Below are positions 1-10,000 of a DNA stretch of 64,000 nucleotides, piece by piece. The notes under the pieces were generated by a model. The model did no database searches. It worked only from the letters and a program-made list of their open reading frames with translations, and was not told the origin of the DNA. The DNA is from Merluccius polli (taxonomy: Eukaryota; Chordata; Actinopteri; Gadiformes; Merlucciidae). The stretch's first letter is position 1, and the number at the start of each line of letters is the position of its first letter. The stretch spans positions 1-64,000 of the forward strand of contig JAOPHQ010000383.1 of assembly GCA_030340625.1 (NCBI GenBank), given 5' to 3'. A program made the position numbers and the translations under genes.

Positions 1-492
1 CAAAGTCAGAAGGTAAATATCACGTAGTTTAACATCTACATGGGCCAAGGACGAGGAGCCTGTGCAGCAGGAACATTTCTATCTCATGCAGCTATCCAGG
101 AAAGTGGATACAGAATGTTGGACAAATATGCGAGCTATAAATCAATCTCAAGTTAATGGAGGTTCATTTCTAGAGGCTGGTAGCCACGGCCCCAACATTT
201 TTGCGCGGGGCAGGCTGCAATAACTCTTGGGCTTGGTAGGATCTAAGACGTGTCCATGCATGCAGTCTAGGGGTGTGTGTGTCTGTGTGTGTATGTGTGT
301 GGGTGCGTGTCTTACCATGCGTTTGTTTTTACAAGTGACACATTATGATTGAATTGTTAACCCTTTCATCCTATTTAAAATAATCAATGTCAATGAATCT
401 AAATTAATTGGTTTGGGAGGGTTAAACCAACTCCACCCAACTAGCTTAGCACACTAAACTCCAACGTGATCGGGTCTAATTCTGATGCTCAC
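1..492. other. thbs2 intron (partial), no exon seen
   Basis: This stretch follows the donor at 492-491 and contains no coding segment on either strand that I can support. A short GT-rich tract lies at about 273-312. Confidence 0.6.
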
Positions 493-727
493 CATCAGAA
501 TCCAGCTGGTCTTCGTTGGGTGTCAGTCGGCAGTTGTCCTTGTCGTCGGGTATGCCGTCGTTGTCGTCATCATAGTCGCAGGCGTCTCCCTTGCCGTCCT
601 TGTCGTGGTCGACCTGGTTGGCGTTTGCCACATAGGGACAGTTGTCCAAGTTGTTCTGGTGGCCATCTTCATCGATGTCCTGGTTGTTGTCGCATTGGTC
701 TCCCACCAGGTCATTGTCAATGTCGGT
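493..727 (-). CDS. thbs2: thbs2 exon 17: type 3 repeats, last exon in window
   Basis: The 235-nt exon encodes residues 852-929: TDIDNDLVGDQCDNNQDIDE, DGHQNNLDNCPYVANANQ, GDACDYDDDNDGIPDDKDNC and EDQLDSD. It ends in phase 1 at GATG|GTGAGC. The rest of the type 3 wire, including the RGD expected soon after in TSP2, and the C-globe lie left of position 1. Confidence 0.94.
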
Positions 728-3700
728 CTGATTTCAACACAAACACAGCGGTTTGGAAAACCCAAAGAGCAGTTGGTTGTATATTTTGGATTGTTTAAAG
801 CATGACTAGGTTCAGTGTGTGTGCGTGTGAGTACCTGGTCGGGGTTGTGCAGCATGGGACAGTTGTCACACTGGTCTCCTACACCGTCCATGTCTGTGTC
901 CTTCTGGTCGGTGTTGTACACGTATGGGCAGTTGTCGCTTTCATTCAGGATGTCTAAAGAATGAAAAAACACACATTCAGTCTTAATTTGCTCCCAGATA
1001 ATTTTGCCAATATCTTAAGCTGTAAACTATACAGAAATATACTTAAAAGTCACATAATAATACAAAAATCATGTTAGCCATCAGGGAAAATCAATTTCAA
1101 TGAGTTTAAGGTAACTTAGACAGCATGAATGTATCAGTTAAAACAACATAAAAAAGTAAAATTTGCATTAGTTGCATGTGTTTCACCATCTCCATCGATG
1201 TCCACTGCACAGGCATCTCCTTCTCCATTGTGGTCTGTGTCTATCTGAGCGGGGTTGTGCTCATACGGGCAGTTATCACAGCGGTCTCCAACGTCGTCTT
1301 TGTCAAAGTCAAATTGCCGGGGGTTGTAAAGCAGAGCGCAGTTGTCCTAGAAGGAAAGAAATGTAATTGTTTGTTTTAAGGTGTCACTCAAGTTTTCACT
1401 CAAAGTCTGCAGTTAATTAGCAAATATCTTCCAGAAGAAAAAAGGAGGTCAAAGGTCGCTTGCGTACCCTCTCGTCTACGATTCCGTCATTGTCATCGTC
1501 TTTGTCGCAAGCGTCTCCTTGACCGTCTTTATCAAAGTCCTCCTGTCCAGAGTTTGGCAGGCTTGGGCAATTGTCCTAAAAAAAATAGCAGCCAGCAATT
1601 AGTATTTGTATACATAAAGTGCAATATTACTGTGATGTAGCCTATATGTGATAAGCCTGAATAGATACCTTCTTGCAGTGATACGTAGCGTTGGCACCAC
1701 ACACCAGGTTGTGATTGGGCCAGCCATCTAAATCAGAGTCTTCTCCGCAGATGAATCCGTCACCGGCGTAACCCGTCCTGCACTCACACTTGTACATGGG
1801 GTCGCTGAAGTGGCTCAGGTAGATGCATTCGGCGTATTTGTGGCAGTTGTGGCTCTTATCTTTGCACGGGTTCTCTGGTTCACACACCTGGTGAGGAGAA
1901 GAAGAAGACGGGGAAAAGTGGTTCAAACGACGCGTTCTCTACTATAATATACTGTACTTTATTTGTGCTTTAAGTGGTTAGGGTGTTTGGCTCCCGGTTG
2001 AAAGGTTCTGGCACATAATGTGTCATTAATAAAGGTATAGATAATGCAATAGTAGTAGAAATATATCTGAATAAATTACAAAGCAACAAAGTTGTCATAT
2101 TCCACTGTGTGTTTTACCCGCTCTACCATAATCCACTTTATTTAGTTAACTAGTGGCAGCTGTCACTGGTAACCTCCATTCAGATGCCTCACAATGAACT
2201 CATTGAGTTCCCCATGACAGCATGAGAAGGCCTTTGATAAAAAGTGGCCCTACTGGTGCCAGCTATGAGATAACCCCCCCCCCCCATCCCCTTCCCTCCC
2301 AAATCCAATTGAAGATTTGGGGCAGCTTATCAAAAGCATATAGCTGCATAGGCCAAGAGACCAAATTGGTCACAAGGGATGTTATGCAACTGGTGCTCAG
2401 AGCGACCTCACCAGGAACATTAAGTTAGTTAAACCCTCAATGAAATCAGCCATCGTAAGAAAACAGAGACTCGATGTCGTGTGCTCCAATCAAGGGCTTA
2501 CATTTCATTTTCGTAGGTCATATAAAAGGGATGTTTATATGTCATTTAATTTGCTGTGTCTACCAGTCTATAGTTTTAATGGCATGATTCTAAACAAGCC
2601 CAAGTTGATAAAATCAATTTAGGATTAGCAGCCCTCCATTCTGTCCTTCCCCTACACTTGGTTTTACAGGTATGGCATGTCCATATTATGTTGGGATCAA
2701 GGTCCTTGCATACCCCTGCAGCATTGAGTACATCCACCAATCAGCCAGTGTAACAGCCTGAGTTTTGATTTCGGCCCAAATAACTTGCTAACTATTGAAT
2801 ACCTCTCGAGCCATCGCACTGCGCCCTATCATATTTCATACATAATATTTCATAGATTTAGCCATTCTACAGGCTTTCACCTACTACTGAGCATTCCTGG
2901 ATTCCCCGTTGGGACAGTTACCCAGACCCACCTGTTTGTGTTTCTTGGCGGCATCTACGCCCACGCCGAAGGGCTGGGTGCCTTTGTATCTCTTGGGACA
3001 CGGCAGACAGTGGAAGCCCGGGTCGGTGTTGACACAGCGTTGCACTCCACTCACTTTGTAGCAGACGTCGGACACCATGTCGCACTGCGGAGGGAACAGA
3101 GGGGAAGGCGTCACGGTTGAGGTTGTGATGTCAGTGAATGCAGAGAAGCAAATTGAGGTGACAGTGAGACGGAGGGGACGGTCTTGCGAGCAAAGGACGG
3201 GAAACTTGCCTCGTTGATGTCTTCACAGTGGGTACCGTTTCCACGGAAACCACTGGGACATGGTCCGCACTCCCAGGAGCCGTCTGGAGAACTGTTGCAG
3301 TCCACTCCGCCGAAGCACGGGTTCGAGAGACAACCGTCTGCACAGGATTTAAAACAACGACAAGTGAGCCTACAGGAACCCAAAACACTTCACGCAAGGC
3401 CAACAATTTAGGCCAAAAATGTTGTTTTATGTATAACTAGCTGAACATAACCCATAATTGTAGGCTTGCAAACATTTTAACATTTACAGGACAATGTACC
3501 AAAAACACATACATTAAGTATGTGTGTCTGTGTGTGCGTGCATGTGTGTGTGTGCGTGTTTGTGACAGTACCCACCGATGGGACAGTCCATCTTGTTGCA
3601 GATGTCGCTGTCGGTGTCCTCTCCAACACACTTCTTCCCGGCATACTGGGGATGGGGGCTGTTGCATACCCGCGTGCGACTCTTGATGCCCCCTCCGCAT

Positions 3701-6700
3701 GTGGCCGAACACGTTGCCCATGGCGACCAGGGACCCCAACCGCCATCGACTGCAGAGTCACAATGACACCAAGCTTTAAGGTTCTTCTTATTTTACTCCA
3801 CGACCCAAAGCTTTGGAATGGTTTATTAATCAGACACGATTTACAAACTACTCATCTCCACAGGAATTCCCAAGAGTCAAAACTCGACGGCAGGAATCTC
3901 AGTCTGTGAGTAAAAAGCTAAAAAATGCACAAAAAAAAACTTGGCCTGGCTAATCTCAACATATTACGCAAGTGAATCTCTTCATTGAAGTGGGATTTGT
4001 GGTACAGGTGATTATTACCCCCTGAGGGTTCTTAGCATAGCACTCACTGGGACAGGGCTGGGCCTCGCAGCGCTGGGTCTCTCGACCGCTGCCCTCACAG
4101 TCCTTGCCCCCTAGCTGTGGGACTGGTGCGTTGCAGTGGCGTATCCGGGTGATCTGGCCCTCGCCGCACGTCACCGAGCACGAAGACCACGGCGACCACA
4201 GACTCCAGCCACCGTTCTGGCGAACTGGGTCAACACACACAGACAAACAAACAGACAAGACACAGTCAGAGACCCCACCACCACAGACAGATGTTGTGTG
4301 TTACGCGGCCCAGATTGAGGTTCTCATCTGATCGATGGATGCTGGGGTTGGAGAGCGTGCCATGTTTTCTCGGTGTAAACAGTGCTTTGAGATGTTGATG
4401 TTTTCAAAAGATGTTCCCACGACCCCCCCTGCGATATTTATGGAATAATAGTGGGGACATCGACCCCCTGTGGACACACTGTTGCAACCAAGCACAATTA
4501 CTAACAGAGGCAACATTTCCTAAGACAAAACACAAGCAAAGCTATTTATGGAGTTCCAATTGAACTTCAAAAATGATGATGAAATGTGTTATTTTGGACC
4601 ACGAGAGGGAGCACTCGGGTTTAGTACAATAATCGTAAAAAAAAAAAAAAAGTTCCATAAATGTATCTTGTAATACATGATATGTTTTACTGTTTAGAGA
4701 AAACTGCCATAATAAATATCCAATATCACCATTGGTTGAACCTTTTAACGTCGTAAAGTGTGGAAAAATAAGGCCTGGAATACAGTATTTATATGGTTGC
4801 TGGGTAGTTTGGGACTCTTGTCTTGTGCAATGGAACAGCCTTTTAAGCCAATTACATTTATTTTGCAGTCAACTTTCACTGGCCACACCAAACCCTGCTG
4901 ACCTCAGAGGGATCCATTTTGAAACGACTCCAGAAGTATACTACTGCACTTTGTCACAAAAACAGGCACTTTGAGCTTTTAAACTGTGGCCATAACCGAA
5001 TGAGCTTTTTTTTTTCCGGAGAACATTTCTGTCAAGTTACGTCTTCTGAAATGTCAAACTTAATTTAGCAGCTGCTTTGCTATCATCATGTGGGGAACAG
5101 CAGCTGAGGTGCTAGCAGACATCTTTAATTTGATAATGATAGCATTACAGGGGGGAAGCACAGCTCTAAAGAAGCTCTCGTTTGAGTCGACAGTACAAAG
5201 TACACAACCATTCCAACCACATGGAAGAGAGTGAGTGTCTTCTCCTACCAATGATTTGCATCGCATACCTCTGCTGTCGCATTTGCCCAGACTGCACTTC
5301 CTGGTCTGGATGGATGGTCCGCTGCAGGGGTTGCTGGTGGCGTCACATGACCTGCCTCTCTGTTGCGTTCCTGTGCCACAGGTGACTGTGCACTCTGTCC
5401 ACTCGGACCAGGGCGACCAGCCGTCCTCACTGTCCAAAGCTGGAGATACCAGACGAAATCAGTACGAAATCTACAATGTTTTTTTTTCATTGCATTTCGG
5501 TATAAACTGTGCGTAAACTGTACTTATTCACCTATTGTGTCAATTATAATAAAAATATGATTGCGTAGTAGAGGAAAGTTGTTTTATTTTTACATGACAT
5601 CAGCCTCAGAAGCCCACAGAAGTCATTGCACAGAGAGGTTAATGTCGCATCATAAAATGTGCCGTTGGTGTACAAAGCCAAACATCCTATAACTTTAGCT
5701 CTTTATATGCATGCAGCATTTTTGTCTGTTTTTTTCTTTCCAGCACATTGGGTCACCACTTTTACAATGTCATTTATGAGGAAACCCGAGCTACGCTTTA
5801 GTTGACAACTTGGTGCTGTGCTTGCATGTGCGTAGAGTTGTATGTGCTGGTTGGGTTGTTTAGGAGATTGCTCTGATACTTACGCATGCACACCGGGCAA
5901 CATTCGCCATCGTTGAAGGTGGGGCTGGCGCACGCCACTGGCGGGCATGTTATCTGATGGCACACAATCTTGGACTCCTGCCAATAAATAATGATGATAT
6001 ATAATCATATTTGCAAAATATAATAATAATACTTATCATAATGAATTAATCAATGGTAAAATGGTAAATGGACTGCATTTATATAGCGGTTTTCTGAACT
6101 ATGGCCACTCAAAGCGCTTTACAATTCGTGCCTCACATTCACGCATTTATACACCATGCAAGGCAACAGCCAGCTCGTCGGGAGGAGTTGGGGTTAGGTG
6201 ACCTGCAACGACCCTCGACTGTCGATAACGTTTACACTGACATACTGCGTTTACATTTCACTTCTACTCATATTGTGTATATATTGTTTGGTATGTTTTT
6301 GTTGCTTTCTTGCATTCATATTTCAAATGTTCTTATTACTATCCTTTATCCTTATCTTAATAATAATCATACTAATACTAATAATACTTCTACGACTATG
6401 ACTACTAATAACGATAATAGTTGTGCTAAAATCATGTGCATATTGCGGTGTCACCCGGGCCGTATACCTGGCAGGTACACTTGGTGCAGCTGTCCACAAT
6501 CCAGTCTTCCTTGTCCTCGAACAGACGGCCGTCCTGCCAGCACATGTTCTTCTCCTTAGAGTTCTTCATCCTCCCCAGAGCGTCCTTCATCACCGTGTTC
6601 TCCTCGGTCTGTGGACGACACAGAATCACACACAACTTGGTTAATCAGACAGTTGAAACGCTTCTTCATAGTCTTCATAGACCTTCATGCACCTTCACAT

Positions 6701-6900
6701 CCGCAAGCTCCCTTTATCATTTTTAATGAAGAGTGCACATGTGAGGCTGCTGCTAATAAACTGTACATTGGACACATGGAATGGGTGGGAATGGAATGTC
6801 ATTGAATTGAGAAAAAGAGAAATATAGACAGACAAAGAATATAGACCCAGCAAGGACATATATGGACAGAGGTCTCTGTCCATAGAGTCTCTTTCTATAG

Positions 6901-6935
<35 letters not shown>

Positions 6936-6987
6936 AAGAGAGATGCATAGATACACAGGGAGGGAAAGAGAGACACACAGACAGATG

Positions 6988-7026
<39 letters not shown>

Positions 7027-10000
7027 TCTCTGCATTTTTGTGTGGGAGCAGGCAGTAGAAATTGAGACACCACTTGGTCTGGAAGAGCCTCAGGGACCTT
7101 CTCATCCCAGACGCTTTTTCCCCCCAAGGTTGGCGTCCAAAGTGTGCGTTAGCGCTGTGAGCATCCCAGAGGAAGCACATGGGCTGGTTAAACACAGCCA
7201 GACACTCTACTGGACCCGGTCGCGGCCAGGGAAACACTTCCTATATCCACATGTAACATGTCATAAAAAAAATAAAATACAAAAAAAACCCATGAATGAC
7301 TGACTCACTTACTCACTCTGCCACAGACCCAGCGCCGAGTTAAGCGGGTTCAGGCATCACAGGCGACACTCAGATAATTTCTGTTTGCTTTTATACTAAT
7401 GTGGGTTGCCCTAGTAACCCTTTTCTGGTGACTGAATCTGCTGGCTGTCAAACACCACTGCTGTATGCCATCTACTGCACAGAGAGACAGAGCTGGAGCC
7501 ACTTATTCCTTTTTGAGAGGAACTTATCTTATACTATTGCATCGCCTTGCATGTAAAAAGACATAGCCTAAGGCACATATTTGTTATTTGTATGATCTTG
7601 TATTTCTATCTCCTCACATTTTTGAAATACATAGTCTAATTTACTTATTCTGCATTCATAAAATGTTTTCATTTCAGCTTCTAACTTTTAAAAAGATATA
7701 GCCTAAGTCACTTTTTCCTTATTCATAATACATGAATTATTTTCTTTTTATCTTCCGAAACATGGCCTGTGACTGTCATTATGATGAAGGGCGACACAAA
7801 TAATATGGGCTTCAGTCGACTTCTTTTGAAGAGGAACATTTCATGCGCCCCCAACGCGACACTAGCTAACACCGCCACCCGCTCCACCAACGTACCACTT
7901 TCTGCAGGCCGTCGATGAGGTTGCTGACCACCACGCGGAGGCCCTTCAGCTCCTGGAACATGGTGCTGAGCTCCTCGCACGACCGCTCGCACATGTCCCC
8001 CGGCTCGTCCGTCTTCTGGCCGATGAAGTTAGTGGTGATGGAGGGACTCACGTCCAGCAGAATCTCTGTGCTCTCGCTCACCGTGTTGGCCTCCTCTGGG
8101 GGGGGGGAAGCAAGAAGGTAGCAGAGGTTATAGAGTAAGCAAACCCCAAAATCTACTTTTTCCATTGAAAACCATACCGTTTGGGTCTCATGAAGTGTTG
8201 GGGAACATTTTGGTGTTATGTTTGACTCAATAATATACATTTGTTAAACGATAGATGATCTGTAAACTACAAGGGGTCTGCTACATCCAGCTAAAACCGC
8301 TTTCCCAGCGTGGTACTTTGCTATTGGCTGCGCACCCATTGCTCGAGCCTCGCACCTGCGCCTATAAAACCCAAAATGTCTCCTACTAAATGGGGGGGTT
8401 TGCTTTACCCTTCAAGAGCAGGGGACGACAGAACCAACGCACAAGCTAACGGCAGAGAGCTAACCAACCCAACGTCCACCCTGCACACCCCCCAGCCAGT
8501 TCATAAAGATCTCGTGATGGAAAACATATTTGACAGACGTGGTGATTGAAACACGAGCAACCCGATCGGCATGCTGAGCCATTTCCTGTTTCCCTGAAGC
8601 TGGTTAGAAGATCACAACAGAGCGGCGTACCTCATGTTTATTTTTGTCCTGGAAACAGATGTGCGTTTTGCCCAGACGCTTGATTTGAAATTGTATCTTA
8701 TTTTTTTCTCTCTCTCTTTTGAGAGAGTGACTAAACATTTTCCCACCAGAGATTACACAGGGTGGGGTATGAAAGGGAGGCGGTAGGGTGTAGGTGGTGA
8801 GGCAAGAAAAGAGGAACCTTGGAAATAGAAATAGACGCCGAGGCTTTAAATTTTGCCACCATTTCTTGGGATGAGCAGACACTTGATATGATAGAAATGA
8901 CTGTGATGACATAGACTATATTGTTGGTCTGGACTTTTTTGGCAACTCGTGCCATTTTGCTATTCCTATGCTGAATAGTTACTCCAGGACGGGATGTACA
9001 TGTAGAAACACTGAGTTCTGGCATCACTGTTTTACTCAATGAGGGTCAATGATGAATGTTTTTCAGACACAGCCGACATCACAACACGACGGCAGGGACT
9101 AGCTCTTGTGTTGATCTAGCTAGTCATCTTTTAGCACTGTTTATTGTGGAGGACGTAGAAGGACCGCTTTGGTCCCAGCAATCAGTGGAAAATGGGGGGC
9201 GGGAGGCGATTGACCGAACAATCTGTTTTCTAGATAGTCTGCATATCTGTGGCTGGAAGTCAAATGCAAACGGTCACGTCGCACACTGGCCTCGTCTAAT
9301 GTGTCTACCAGCTGTGAACCGTGAACATGGACAAGCGTCCCTCCAACCAGAAGAGCAGGACAAGGCATCATGTTCAACCGCTTTGGTCTTCCTGGTGCAA
9401 ATTGAAATACAAGACGCCAAAGTGCATTTTTCAATTTCGACGTGTTTAACTCCGCATCAAAAGTTGAGATCTCCTGAGACTTGTGGGGGTTTGGTGGCCC
9501 CGGGGAGACGCACACACACAGCGCTGCGACGGCACCATGCTGATTCAGGGCTTCTGCACACATACCTTGGCTGATTGTTTACAAGAGGGAGAGGAATGCT
9601 GATGGTTCAGCCAGGGCCACAGTAGATATCTGCAGCCACTTCGGAGTCTGGCCAAGTAAATTGGCGTAGATGAATGGGTGACAAGGGAGCTCGTAAATCA
9701 AGGTCACTGGAACTCTTGCTTTATCCAAAGACAAGAAAGTCATGTACGGCCAACGCTGGTGTTTTTTTTTTTTTTCCATTTCAAGCTGGTGAAGTCGTTC
9801 AAATCTCAAGTGGGATTTCAAATGCAGTGTGTGCGCACGGGACTATATGCATTCATGTCGTACACGGAATCATGCGTTCTTTTTTAATGACCAGACACGA
9901 ACATAAGGAGGAACTGAGACATATGTGTTAATGTTCCCTCATTCGCTATACAGAGATAACCATGTACATGTTTATACCCCCCCCCCCCCCCCCAACTGCC

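Larger units (their letters stand above)
5440..6467. other. two thbs2 introns flanking VWC exon 7
   Basis: These are the introns 5440-5883 and 5978-6467, on either side of the coding exon 5884-5977. The second contains a fragment of a widespread fish repeat (6058-6200) and a low-complexity AT-rich stretch near 6240-6420. Nothing else was recognised. Confidence 0.6.

Noticed and set aside
523..972. 149-codon frame continuing past thbs2 exon 16
   Set aside because: Only the first part (from 953) is coding; the rest reads through the intron and then exon 17 in the wrong frame.
3437..3761. Alternative frames through thbs2 exon 10
   Set aside because: Splice phase and the WxxW/CxxTCGG pattern fix another frame; these read into the CA-rich intron.
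9056..9574. Overlapping 172-codon plus and 140-codon minus frames
   Set aside because: They lie inside a thbs2 intron, have no motif, signal or splice support, and antisense overlap of equal length suggests chance.
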